Positions 27,197 through 34,414 of a DNA stretch of 64,000 nt are shown piece by piece. Both the position numbers and the translations under genes were made by a program. The number at the start of each line of letters is the position of its first letter. Position 1 is the stretch's first letter. Source of the stretch: an uncultured Clostridia bacterium (GTDB taxonomy: Bacteria; Bacillota; Clostridia; Christensenellales; Borkfalkiaceae); NCBI GenBank assembly GCA_947174415.1, contig CAMWIW010000006.1, positions 1 through 64,000 of the forward strand, read 5' to 3'. The notes beneath the pieces were generated by a model. That model had not been told where the DNA came from. It searched no databases and saw nothing but the letters and a program-made list of their open reading frames with translations.

Positions 27197-28123
27197 ATGC
27201 AGGATTTATTTTACCCTTCCAAGGACGGAAAGAACACGATACACGCTTGTTTATGGAAGCCCGAGGGCGAACCGCGCGGCGTGGTTCAGATTATCCACGG
27301 AATGTGCGAGTACGCGGCAAGATACTCGCCCTTCGCCGAATTTCTGACTAAGCACGGCTTTATCGTCTGCGCCGACGACCATCTGGGCCACGGTCAGTCG
27401 GTAAAGACCAAAGAAGATTTAGGCTACTTCAACGACCAACGCGATTTCTCTATCGTCGTCGAGGATATTCACGAACTCAAACTCACCGTTGAAAAGGAAA
27501 CGGGCGAACTTCCTTGGTTCGTGTTAGGCCACAGTATGGGCTCGTTCTTCTGCCGCAACTATATATCCGTTTACGGCAACGAGTTCAAAGGCGCTATAAT
27601 TATGGGCAGCGGCTTCAAATCGAAAACTACCTTGAACACCGCGCTCTTTGCGGTTAAACTTAACGCCGCGTTCTGCGGCTGGCGCAACAGAAGCAAGACC
27701 ATTAAAAACCTTGCCTTCGGCTCTTACAATAAAAAATTCAAACCCAACCGCACCGCAAACGATTGGTTATCCAAAAACCCCGAAAACGTCGATAACTACG
27801 AAAAAGACGAGCTTTGCGGTTTTGACTTCACCAACAACGGCTACTATATTTTATTCTCGGCAATTAAAGCGGCTTGCTCCAAAAAAGTCATTTCCGCCGT
27901 TCCCAAGTCCTTGCCCGTCTATTTCGTTGCGGGCGATTTAGACCCCGTCGGCGACTACGGCAAGGGCGTCGTCAAGGCTTGCAACAAGTTCCACAGGGCG
28001 GGCGTAAAGGAGGTTTCGATTACTCTTTACGACGACTGCCGCCACGAAATTTTAAACGACGACTGCAAAGAACAGGTTCAGGACGATATTTTGTACTTTA
28101 TAACGGGCAAATTAAATGGTTGA
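27197..28123 (+). CDS. Alpha/beta hydrolase, monoglyceride lipase/lysophospholipase-like
   Basis: The 308-residue hydrolase has oxyanion-type IIHGMCEYAARYSPFAEFL, the nucleophile S113 in LGHSMGS, an acid in AGDLDPVGDYG and a histidine in DDCRHEILND. These match the Hydrolase_4 (serine aminopeptidase S33/monoacylglycerol lipase) group. It is cytoplasmic. AAGGAG lies before the ATG, and its end overlaps the next gene by 8 nt. In this operon it may be a second esterase. Confidence 0.9.
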   Translation: MQDLFYPSKDGKNTIHACLWKPEGEPRGVVQIIHGMCEYAARYSPFAEFLTKHGFIVCADDHLGHGQSVKTKEDLGYFNDQRDFSIVVEDIHELKLTVEKETGELPWFVLGHSMGSFFCRNYISVYGNEFKGAIIMGSGFKSKTTLNTALFAVKLNAAFCGWRNRSKTIKNLAFGSYNKKFKPNRTANDWLSKNPENVDNYEKDELCGFDFTNNGYYILFSAIKAACSKKVISAVPKSLPVYFVAGDLDPVGDYGKGVVKACNKFHRAGVKEVSITLYDDCRHEILNDDCKEQVQDDILYFITGKLNG

Positions 28124-28877
28124 AAGTTGGAATATAACTATACCCGCGCTCACTAAAAAGAAAGAGCGCAAAGCCTACGTTTATCTCCCCGTTGACTACG
28201 ACGAGGACGAGCGTTATCCCGTAATGTATATGTTCGACGGGCATAACCTCTTTGACGACAGTGAGGCAACTTACGGCAAAAGCTGGGGTCTTGCCGACTA
28301 CCTCGACTACACCCGCACGCAGATAATAATAGCGGCGGTGGAGTGCAATCAGGATGGTAACGGCAGGCTCGAAGAATACACGCCGATAAGCTTCAAGGAC
28401 GAAGATTTCGGCTACGTAAAGTCAAAAGGCAAAAAATATATGGATTGGCTTGTAAAGAAATTCAAGCCGTACATAGACGCCAACTTCGCCACCCTTCCCG
28501 ACAGGTCAAACACCGCGATAGGCGGAAGCTCGATGGGCGGGCTGATGACCCTTTACGCGCTTTCCAAATATAATAAATACTTTTCCCGCGGCGCGGCGCT
28601 TTCGCCGAGCCTTTGGGTTGCCGACGGCGAAATCCCCGACTTTTTAAAGGACGGCAAGCTCGGCAAGGACACGCTTTTATACACCGACTACGGCAGCGAA
28701 GAATTTGCAAACCACCCCAAGCAACGCAAAGTTTTTGCCGATACCTGTGCTTATCTTATAGAGCGCGGCGTGAACCTGACCGCGCGCGTCGTCAAAGGCG
28801 GCACGCACTGCGAAGCCTCGTGGGAGCAACAAATCCCGTTTTTTATGAACGCGTTGGGCTTTGACCCTGAAAATTGA
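28116..28877 (+). CDS. Esterase of the esterase-D/feruloyl esterase-like alpha/beta hydrolase family
   Basis: The 253-residue protein begins with the strand KKERKAYVYLPVDYDEDERY, then PVMYMFDGHNLFDD, and the nucleophile sits in GGSSMGGLMTLYAL. The acid and His follow (YTDYGSEE; GGTHCEASWE). This pattern fits the Esterase (PF00756) family, which includes acetyl-xylan and feruloyl esterases. There is no signal peptide. It overlaps the preceding gene by 8 nt and lies 23 nt before the ATP-grasp gene. Confidence 0.88.
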   Translation: MVESWNITIPALTKKKERKAYVYLPVDYDEDERYPVMYMFDGHNLFDDSEATYGKSWGLADYLDYTRTQIIIAAVECNQDGNGRLEEYTPISFKDEDFGYVKSKGKKYMDWLVKKFKPYIDANFATLPDRSNTAIGGSSMGGLMTLYALSKYNKYFSRGAALSPSLWVADGEIPDFLKDGKLGKDTLLYTDYGSEEFANHPKQRKVFADTCAYLIERGVNLTARVVKGGTHCEASWEQQIPFFMNALGFDPEN

Positions 28878-28900
28878 TAATATAAAAGGAAGAAAATACT

Positions 28901-30085
28901 ATGAAAAACTTTATCTTCGTTTCACCGAACTTTCCCGCAAATTATTGGAAGTTCTGCCGCGAACTGAAAAACAACGGCTTCAACGTCTTGGGTATCGGCG
29001 ACTGCCCGTACAACAATCTCTCGGTTGAGCTGAAAAACTCTCTCAACGAATACTACAAGGTCAACAGCCTTGAAAATTACGACGAGGTTTTCCGCGCCGT
29101 CGCGTTCTTCGCTTTCAAGTACGGCAAAATCGATTATCTTGAAAGCAATAACGAGTATTGGCTCGAACGCGACGCCCTGCTCCGTACCGAATTCAATATT
29201 AATACGGGCTTCAAATCCAAGGATATGAAGAAAGTCAAGTACAAGTCCCAAATGAAGAAGTCCTACAAAAAAGCGGGCATTAAGGTCGCAAGGCACTATC
29301 TTGTCAAAACTCTTGCGGGCTGTAAAAAGTTCATAAACGAAGTAGGCTACCCCGTAATAGTCAAACCCGATAACGGCGTGGGCGCAGAGGCAACCTATAA
29401 ACTCAGAAACGAAAAAGAGCTTTTGGACTTTTTAGACAAAAAACCCCAAGGCTACATAATGGAAGAGTACCTGAACGCAATCGTCAACTCCTACGACGCA
29501 ATAGTGGACGGAGAGGGTAACCCCGTTTTCGAAACGGGACTTGTCGAAATGGGCGACTTAATGGATATTGTCAACTCCAACGACAACAGTTGCTATTATT
29601 ATCTTAACAACCCTTTGGACGACGTGCGCGACGCGGGCAGAAGAACTTTAAAGGCTTTCGGCGTAAAGAACAGGTTCGTTCACTTCGAGTTTTTCCGCCT
29701 TGCAAAGGACCAACCTATCGGCAAGAAGGGAGAGGTGGTAGCGTTAGAGGTAAATATGCGCCCCGCAGGCGGCTGTTCGCCCGATATGATGAACTACGCA
29801 AACAGTACCGACGTTTATAAAATTTGGGCGGACGTTATGGCTTACGGCAGTACTGCCGTTCAGCCGCAGGAAAAATTCTATTGCGCCTACGCGGGCAGAA
29901 GAAACGGCAAACCCTTCCTCTATTCCGAGCAAGACGTTGTGGACAAGTATAAGGGCAATATAAAACAGATTTGGCACGTTCCCGACGCTCTTTCGGGCTG
30001 TATGGGCAATCTTAGTTTTATTGCTAATTTCAAAACCAAAGAAGAAATGACGGCATTTTTCGACGACGTTGTAAAAGAAAGGTAA
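28901..30085 (+). CDS. ATP-grasp domain enzyme of unknown substrate
   Basis: The 394-residue protein has an N-terminal Rossmann-like part (FVSPNFPANYWKFCRELKNNG). The ATP-grasp fold follows: VKPDNGVGAEATYKL as nucleotide-binding strand and lysine, GYIMEEYLN, and the metal-binding EVNMRPAGGCSPDMMNYA near residue 285. Such enzymes join a carboxylate to an amine or thiol through an acyl-phosphate. The hydrolase operon context gives no clear substrate. It is last in the five-gene operon and is followed by a terminator. Confidence 0.85.
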   Translation: MKNFIFVSPNFPANYWKFCRELKNNGFNVLGIGDCPYNNLSVELKNSLNEYYKVNSLENYDEVFRAVAFFAFKYGKIDYLESNNEYWLERDALLRTEFNINTGFKSKDMKKVKYKSQMKKSYKKAGIKVARHYLVKTLAGCKKFINEVGYPVIVKPDNGVGAEATYKLRNEKELLDFLDKKPQGYIMEEYLNAIVNSYDAIVDGEGNPVFETGLVEMGDLMDIVNSNDNSCYYYLNNPLDDVRDAGRRTLKAFGVKNRFVHFEFFRLAKDQPIGKKGEVVALEVNMRPAGGCSPDMMNYANSTDVYKIWADVMAYGSTAVQPQEKFYCAYAGRRNGKPFLYSEQDVVDKYKGNIKQIWHVPDALSGCMGNLSFIANFKTKEEMTAFFDDVVKER

Positions 30086-30097
30086 TATATAATATTG

Positions 30098-30134
30098 AAA
30101 AGCCGCCCAAGCGTTCAGCTTGGGCGGCTTTTTT
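30098..30134. terminator. Bidirectional Rho-independent terminator
   Basis: A 15-bp stem (AAAAGCCGCCCAAGC / GCTTGGGCGGCTTTT) with a GTTCA loop has T-runs on both strands. It separates the convergent ATP-grasp and SLOG genes and marks the left edge of the AT-rich island. Confidence 0.9.
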
Positions 30135-30774
30135 AAGGTTCGATTATGACGACTTGCAAGCCCTTATTACGGGCGTAATCTACGGTGTATTTCGTTCCGC
30201 CCTCTTCGCCGTTGAAAAGGGCAATTAAAAGCGAAGAATTATCTACCATATATCTGTTTCTTTCGTGCATACACGCCGCGCCGTTATATGCGTCGTATTT
30301 ACAGCGTACGCTGTTAAGCTGCGCTAAAAGATTTTGATAACGCTCTTTGCAATCTTTCGGCCATTTTCTCTCCTGATTTTTGCAGGGGATAGCGCCTATT
30401 ATGAAAATGTCGTATTTCTCTCTGAGTTCTATTAGCGTTTCCGCGCAAATAATATCGAACCCGAGCGCCATACCGCAGTAAAAGGTGTCGTAACCGTTCT
30501 GAATGGCTTTTTCTATTTCGCTCTTTAAAGTCGCTTTCATTGCAAGACAACGCTCGTCGTCCTCGTTAAACCCCCAAGGTAATTTCTGCGACCTGTGTCC
30601 CGTAAAGCAAACCGATTTCGATTTCATTCTTTCTAACAACCTTTCAAACCCTCCTTCGGGTGGATATTCAAACAATTCGTGAAATTTTTTGTGTATCATT
30701 TTTTCTAATTTATCTAATTCTTTTTTGTTTGTCAACAATTCTTTCATAAGTTCTTTTTTAATCTTCAAACTCAT
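30133..30774 (-). CDS. SLOG-superfamily DUF1273 protein with N-terminal helical extension
   Basis: Residues ~50-213 match DUF1273 (YpsA-like), a Rossmannoid SLOG nucleotide-binding fold. The signatures are CFTGHRSQKLPWGFNE, YCGMALGFDIICAE, and the C-terminal HERNRYMVDNSSLLIALFNG then GGTKYTVDYA. SLOG proteins are proposed to sense or process nucleotide-derived ligands. The first ~49 residues (Lys/Leu/Glu-rich, coiled-coil-like) are not part of the usual family. Starts at Met10 or Met50 are possible, since none has a strong Shine-Dalgarno. It is divergent from an XRE gene across two palindromes. Confidence 0.85.
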   Translation of the reverse strand: MSLKIKKELMKELLTNKKELDKLEKMIHKKFHELFEYPPEGGFERLLERMKSKSVCFTGHRSQKLPWGFNEDDERCLAMKATLKSEIEKAIQNGYDTFYCGMALGFDIICAETLIELREKYDIFIIGAIPCKNQERKWPKDCKERYQNLLAQLNSVRCKYDAYNGAACMHERNRYMVDNSSLLIALFNGEEGGTKYTVDYARNKGLQVVIIEP

Positions 30775-30785
30775 AAATTAATTAA

Positions 30786-30836
30786 GTAACAACTTGTTAC
30801 GAAAAGCTATGTGAAAATAGCGTAACATTATGTTAC
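30786..30836. promoter_or_regulatory. Pair of palindromic operators between SLOG and XRE genes
   Basis: GTAACAACTTGTTAC (30786-30800) and GTAACATTATGTTAC (30822-30836) are both perfect 7-bp-arm palindromes sharing GTAACA. Their centres are 36 bp apart. A minus-strand promoter for the SLOG gene is plausible: TTGACT with a 17-nt spacer to TACGCT, the second palindrome sitting in the spacer. Binding by the adjacent XRE protein is the natural reading. Confidence 0.7.
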
Positions 30837-30857
30837 GAAGAAGTCAAGGGCTTTGTT

Positions 30858-31067
30858 ATGAAAATGTTGGGTTTAAAGGAAATAAGAAAGAATAAAAATC
30901 TAAATCAGCAAAAAGTTGCTTTGGATTTATCTATCAGTCGCGAAGCTATTTCTTTATATGAGAACGGTAAGCGAAATCCAAGTTTACAAATGCTTGTTAA
31001 ATTTTCTAACTACTTTAATGTATCTATTGATTATCTAATTACGGGTAAAGAATTTATAAAAAAATAA
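30858..31067 (+). CDS. XRE-family transcriptional regulator
   Basis: The 69-residue single HTH domain reads IRKNKNLNQQKVALDLSISREAISLYENGKRNPS, followed by the cap LVKFSNYFNVSIDYLITG. It is AT-rich, with AAA, AAT and TTA codons, unlike the surrounding genome. AAGG lies 8 nt before the ATG. It is divergent from the SLOG gene, and the paired GTAACA palindromes between them are its probable operators. Confidence 0.88.
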   Translation: MKMLGLKEIRKNKNLNQQKVALDLSISREAISLYENGKRNPSLQMLVKFSNYFNVSIDYLITGKEFIKK

Positions 31068-31077
31068 ATACACTTAA

Positions 31078-31233
31078 TTAAACGAATAAAGTTTTGTACC
31101 ATTCCCAAAAATCTTTAAGATAATTCCATATATTATCTCCTTGCACCGCATATAAACAACCAAATTCAATTGCAATTATTGCAATAAATATTAAAACGCA
31201 GATTAAAATATATTTCAATATCTTATTTTTCAT
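31078..31233 (-). CDS. Small single-span membrane protein (51 aa)
   Basis: I place the start at 31233 (MKNKILKYILICVLIF), because AGAGGAATAAAATG gives a good ribosome-binding site and the promoter start site lies close by; an in-frame codon at 31275 would fall inside the -10 box. The product is one hydrophobic helix of ~25 residues, then an aromatic amphipathic tail (WNYLKDFWEWYKTLFV). No family is recognised. The size and context (own consensus promoter next to an XRE operator) resemble toxin-like or regulatory membrane peptides, which is speculation. Confidence 0.65.
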   Translation of the reverse strand: MKNKILKYILICVLIFIAIIAIEFGCLYAVQGDNIWNYLKDFWEWYKTLFV

Positions 31234-31273
31234 TTTATTCCTCTTGCATAGGTTGATTGTAATTCCGTAAAAC

Positions 31274-31302
31274 ATTATAGCAAAAGTAATTTAATAAGTC
31301 AA
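31274..31302 (-). promoter_or_regulatory. Consensus promoter for the small membrane protein
   Basis: On the minus strand TTGACT (31302-31297), a 17-nt spacer and TATAAT (31279-31274) lie 40 nt before the ATG at 31233. The -35 box is 2 nt from the palindrome at 31305-31320. Confidence 0.8.
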
Positions 31303-31304
31303 TT

Positions 31305-31334
31305 TCGTGGAATTCCACGAGGGGAATTTCACGA
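31305..31334. promoter_or_regulatory. Perfect 16-bp palindrome plus imperfect second copy
   Basis: TCGTGGAATTCCACGA (31305-31320) is a perfect palindrome. A second, partly overlapping element (31319-31334, ending AATTTCACGA) matches 12 of 16 positions. Both sit between the divergent small membrane gene and the XRE gene that starts at 31341, as expected for an autoregulated XRE operator. Confidence 0.7.
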
Positions 31335-31340
31335 TTTATT

Positions 31341-31580
31341 ATGAGAACAAACGAAGCAATATTAAAGCGTATCGAGGAGATATGCAAAGAAAAAGGTAAG
31401 AATATCTGTAATACGTGCATAAACGGTGGCAAGTCGCCGTCGGCTCTTTATGATTTAATGAAGGGACGGACGAAATGTCCGAAAGTTACAACTATTAAAA
31501 GTTTTTGCGATGGAGCAGGCATTACTTTGTCGGAATTTTTCGATAGAGATTATTTTAACGATTTGCAGGACGACGATTAA
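31341..31580 (+). CDS. XRE-family transcriptional regulator with DNA-binding cap
   Basis: The 79-residue protein reads ILKRIEEICKEKGKNICNTC, then SALYDLMKGRTKCPKVTTIKSFCDGAGITLSEFF, the compact HTH common in small Clostridial regulators. There is no recognisable Shine-Dalgarno, and an operator half-site lies 7 nt before the ATG. It is AT-rich and followed at once by a terminator. It is the last gene of the accessory island before spoIVA. Confidence 0.85.
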   Translation: MRTNEAILKRIEEICKEKGKNICNTCINGGKSPSALYDLMKGRTKCPKVTTIKSFCDGAGITLSEFFDRDYFNDLQDDD

Positions 31581-31604
31581 CGTTTACTTTAATTCCATAT
31601 AATA

Positions 31605-31639
31605 AAAAAGCTCTCGAACAAAACGTTCGAGAGCTTTTT
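31605..31639 (+). terminator. Rho-independent terminator at the right edge of the island
   Basis: A 15-bp stem (AAAAAGCTCTCGAAC / GTTCGAGAGCTTTTT) with an AAAAC loop. The flanking A and T runs make it effective in both directions. Confidence 0.92.
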
Positions 31640-31746
31640 ATATTCTCTGTTTTTTTATCGGTTAAAAATAAATTTTAAACTAATCCGTTCTAAATCGAAT
31701 TTTGTAGCAATAAGTTATTATACACATAGATTTTGCGGAGGCGGAT

Positions 31747-33222
31747 ATGCTGGATTATAACGTTTACGAGGACATTGCCGCACGGAACGGCGGAGATATT
31801 TATATCGGAGTGGTAGGACCTGTAAGAACAGGTAAATCCACGCTAATAAAAAAGTTTATGACGGAACTCGTCATTCCCAACGTAGAGAACGGCAACGATA
31901 AAAACCTTATGGTGGACGAATTGCCGCAATCTGCGTCGGGTAAATCTATTATGACTACCGAGCCTAAATTCGTGCCTGCAAAGGCGGTTAAGGTCAAAAT
32001 AGAGAACGCCGTTGCAAACGTGCGGTTTGCCGATTGCGTAGGCTTTATAACTAAGGGCGCGAACGGTTTCGAAGAGGACGGCAAACCCCGCCTTGTCAAC
32101 ACGCCTTGGAGCGATAAGCCGCTGCCTTTCGCCGAGGCTGCCGAGCTCGGCACGGATAAAGTTATATCCGAACATTCGACTATAGGCGTCCTCGTAACGA
32201 CGGACGGCTCTATCGCCGACATTCCCCGCTCGGGCTATATTAACGCCGAAGAGCGCACGGTCGCGCGCTTGCAAGAGCTGGGCAAACCTTTCGTAATAGT
32301 CTTAAACTGCGTTGACCCCGATAAGGCGGCAGCAAAAAGACTTAGGGAAGAGCTGGAAAACAAATACGGCGTTTCCGTAATTGCGGCAAACTGCGAAAAG
32401 CTCGACGCTACGGGGCTTATGAACGTCTTAAAAGCCGTTTTATTCGAGTTCCCCGTTACGGGCTTTGACGTTGATATTCCCGATTGGATGCGTTTCCTGC
32501 CTCAGGAAAGCTCCGCCCTTTGCGAGCTTTTGGAAAGAATAAAAACGGCGGCTTCCGCAGTCAACAAAATGAAAGACTGCTCGGCGTTTGATACAATGCT
32601 GCAAGACTGCCGCTTCTGGAAGGGAGAGCCCGCAGTTGCTTTGAACCTTGCTGACGGCAAGGCGAAAGTTACCGCCTACGTTCAGGACGGAATTTTCTAC
32701 GAAATGCTGTCCGAAATCGCGGGCGACGATATTACAGACGAGTATACGCTTATGCGTTACGTTCGCGGCACTTACGAGGCGAAACGCGGCTACGATAAAA
32801 TCAAGGACGCGTTGGAGTGCGCAAAAATCAACGGCTACGGCATAGTTCACCCCGACGACGAGGATATGAGCCTCGAAGCTCCCAAGCTCATTCGTCAGGG
32901 CGGCAGCGTTGGCATAAAACTCCGCGCGACCGCGCCGAGCTATCACATAGTAAAAATAGACGTAACGGGAGAGGTAAGTCCCATTATGGGCAGCGCGGCG
33001 CAGAGTGAAAGCATAGTTCAGGGTATGATGAACGGCTTCGAAACTAACCCCGATTCTATGTGGGATACTAACGTATTCGGAAAGTCGTTGCGCGGTATGG
33101 TAAAGGAAGGGCTTGCGGGCAAAGTCGGCTCTATGCAGGATAATACCAAAAACAAAATGCGCAAGGCTATAACGCGAATTGTGAATGAGGGGCGCGGCGG
33201 CGTTATCTGCATAATACTGTAA
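31747..33222 (+). CDS. spoIVA: Stage IV sporulation protein A (spore coat base-layer ATPase)
   Basis: SpoIVA is the mother-cell ATPase that polymerises on the forespore surface as the base of the coat and is needed for cortex formation. The 491-residue length is typical. The start MLDYNVYEDIAARNGGDIYI and P-loop GPVRTGKST (residues 24-32) are diagnostic, as are EHSTIGVLVTTDGSI, VLNCVDP and the conserved C-terminus (NEGRGGVICIIL). GGAGG precedes the ATG. It is monocistronic, with the 121-nt palindrome beginning at its stop codon. It shows that the organism's lineage makes endospores. Confidence 0.97.
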   Translation: MLDYNVYEDIAARNGGDIYIGVVGPVRTGKSTLIKKFMTELVIPNVENGNDKNLMVDELPQSASGKSIMTTEPKFVPAKAVKVKIENAVANVRFADCVGFITKGANGFEEDGKPRLVNTPWSDKPLPFAEAAELGTDKVISEHSTIGVLVTTDGSIADIPRSGYINAEERTVARLQELGKPFVIVLNCVDPDKAAAKRLREELENKYGVSVIAANCEKLDATGLMNVLKAVLFEFPVTGFDVDIPDWMRFLPQESSALCELLERIKTAASAVNKMKDCSAFDTMLQDCRFWKGEPAVALNLADGKAKVTAYVQDGIFYEMLSEIAGDDITDEYTLMRYVRGTYEAKRGYDKIKDALECAKINGYGIVHPDDEDMSLEAPKLIRQGGSVGIKLRATAPSYHIVKIDVTGEVSPIMGSAAQSESIVQGMMNGFETNPDSMWDTNVFGKSLRGMVKEGLAGKVGSMQDNTKNKMRKAITRIVNEGRGGVICIIL

Positions 33223-33341
33223 AACGCATATAAGCGTCGCAATACGGTGTCAAGCGGCAAATCGCCTTAGTCGTTTACGCTAAGTAAACTCCTTGCGGTC
33301 GATTTGTCGCTTTCCTTGTCTTGCTTGCTTCTCTGCGTTTT
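33221..33341. repeat. 121-nt concentric palindromic element directly after spoIVA
   Basis: Three inverted repeats share one centre (about 33281). The outer pair is AAAACGCA (33221-33228) and TGCGTTTT (33334-33341). The middle pair is AAGCGGCAAATCG (33252-33264) and CGATTTGTCGCTT (33300-33312). The inner pair is GTTTAC (33273-33278) and GTAAAC (33284-33289). The intervening arms also partly match. The RNA would form one long hairpin. It looks like a MITE- or REP-like dispersed element, or a structured 3' end for spoIVA. No second copy was noticed in the window. Confidence 0.75.
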
Positions 33342-33504
33342 AAGCTCCCGCAATTTAGGTTTCCTTGTGCGCCTTGCAACTTGTCAGTACTTTTTCATTA
33401 ACTTTCTCCTTATATTCACATCTTTTTAACTTATATCATATATTATGGTAGCAACAGACGTTAATCGCGCTTTAAGGGCGCGGGGGACGGGTTTGCGGAA
33501 AATA

Positions 33505-33535
33505 TGACGGCGGAGCAAATTTTGCTCCGCCGTCA
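33505..33535 (-). terminator. Perfect hairpin, probable terminator for the minus-strand regulator pair
   Basis: TGACGGCGGAGCAAA (33505-33519) pairs with TTTGCTCCGCCGTCA (33521-33535). On the minus strand TATTTTC follows, giving a modest U-tract. This suits the end of a transcript from 34391 downward, but a 211-nt gap from the last gene leaves this uncertain. Confidence 0.5.
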
Positions 33536-33614
33536 ACAATTATAATAAGTTCACAAAAACAAGCAGCTATTCTGCGCTGCATATTTTTCGTGATTTTGGT
33601 AGGCTCTGCCTCCC

Positions 33615-33657
33615 TTTACGCGATTATTAAGGGCACACAAATATATAATCGCGTAAA
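33615..33657. repeat. Inverted repeat with 13-bp arms
   Basis: TTTACGCGATTAT (33615-33627) and ATAATCGCGTAAA (33645-33657) form perfect arms around a 17-nt loop, in a gene-free region. Confidence 0.8.
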
Positions 33658-33746
33658 TTCACACCGCCGAGGTGGCATAGCCACAAATTGGGTGCGCGGG
33701 CGCAAAACGCGGTTTTGCTTGCGCCGTTTATTATTTTATGTCCGCG

Positions 33747-33890
33747 TTATTGTTCGTCCGATTTAAAGGGGGAGGGGACTATCATTTTCCCGTCCGCACT
33801 GAATAACGCCGCGTCTTCTTTCAGTCCCGCAATGTACGCGTAATACTGTTCTTCCGTCAGCTTTGCTATTTTGTTTTTCTTTTTACCCAT
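33747..33890 (-). CDS. 47-residue protein encoded downstream of the double-HTH regulator
   Basis: An ATG at 33890 with an excellent site (GGCGGAGG, 7 nt upstream) opens a 48-codon frame. It has a basic start (MGKKKNKIAKLTEEQYYAYI), a helix, then ALFSADGKMIVPSPFKSDEQ. I do not recognise it. It follows the XRE regulator by 63 nt on the same strand and is probably co-transcribed with it, suggesting a partner or antagonist peptide (inference). Confidence 0.65.
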   Translation of the reverse strand: MGKKKNKIAKLTEEQYYAYIAGLKEDAALFSADGKMIVPSPFKSDEQ

Positions 33891-33953
33891 AAAAAAGCCT
33901 CCGCCTTTTTTTATTATTATCGGCAGAGGACTTTAATTTTATACGCGCGCTTT

Positions 33954-34391
33954 CTACTTTTCTCTTCCTATTAAAAAGTCAACCGTACAGCCCAAAGCGT
34001 CGGCTATCTTCACTACGCTTTTTATCGAGGGTACGGTCTTGCCCTGCACCCAATATCGCATTACCGATTCGGCTATGCCTGTCATCTGCCTGAGCTTGTA
34101 GCGCGTAACTCGGAAGTATTTCAAAACCTCTTCAAGCCGCTTGCCGAAGGGCGGGCAACGCTTAAAGCTGTCCGCGCGGTTGTACTTATCTAACCCTAAA
34201 AGGTAGTCGCAGGTTACGTTGAAATAATCCGCAAGTCTCATCGTCATTTCAAGAGTGGGAGAGGCAATGCCGCTTACGTAGCGGCTGAGCGTAGACTCTC
34301 CGCAACCTATTTCCTGACTTACCTCGGTAAGGTTTGCAAGGTTATCTATTATCAGTTCGTTCAAAGTATCGGGAAAATTTTCAAGCCCCAT
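33954..34391 (-). CDS. Regulator with two tandem XRE-type HTH domains
   Basis: The 145-residue protein holds two HTH units. The first (residues ~12-68) has LTEVSQEIGCGESTLSRYVSG and the cap LADYFNVTCDYLLGL. The second (~85-145) has RYKLRQMTGIAESVMRYWVQG and the cap IADALGCTVDFLIG. The tandem arrangement suggests a protein that binds an extended or two-part site without dimerising. An 8-bp-arm inverted repeat lies 24-56 nt upstream of its ATG. The 47-residue gene follows on the same strand. Confidence 0.85.
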   Translation of the reverse strand: MGLENFPDTLNELIIDNLANLTEVSQEIGCGESTLSRYVSGIASPTLEMTMRLADYFNVTCDYLLGLDKYNRADSFKRCPPFGKRLEEVLKYFRVTRYKLRQMTGIAESVMRYWVQGKTVPSIKSVVKIADALGCTVDFLIGREK

Positions 34392-34414
34392 TTTTCTTCA
34401 CCCCGTAAAAATAA

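Larger units (their letters stand above)
33342..33746. other. Gene-free stretch rich in inverted repeats
   Basis: No supported coding sequence, tRNA or known RNA was seen between the palindrome and the 47-residue gene. The stretch holds a 15-bp-arm hairpin at 33505-33535, a 13-bp-arm inverted repeat at 33615-33657 and a smaller one around 33689-33718 (GCAAAAC-GCG-GTTTTGC). It could hold a non-coding RNA or remnants of a mobile element. Confidence 0.5.

Noticed and set aside
31234..31275. Upstream extension of the small membrane protein to 31275
   Set aside because: That start codon lies inside the -10 box of its own promoter and lacks a ribosome-binding site; the ATG at 31233 has AGAGGAAT.
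31720..31746. Sigma-E-type -10 (CATAGATT) before spoIVA
   Set aside because: The implied transcription start would fall on the ribosome-binding site, and the -35 match is poor, so I do not list it as a promoter even though spoIVA is sigma-E-dependent in Bacillus.
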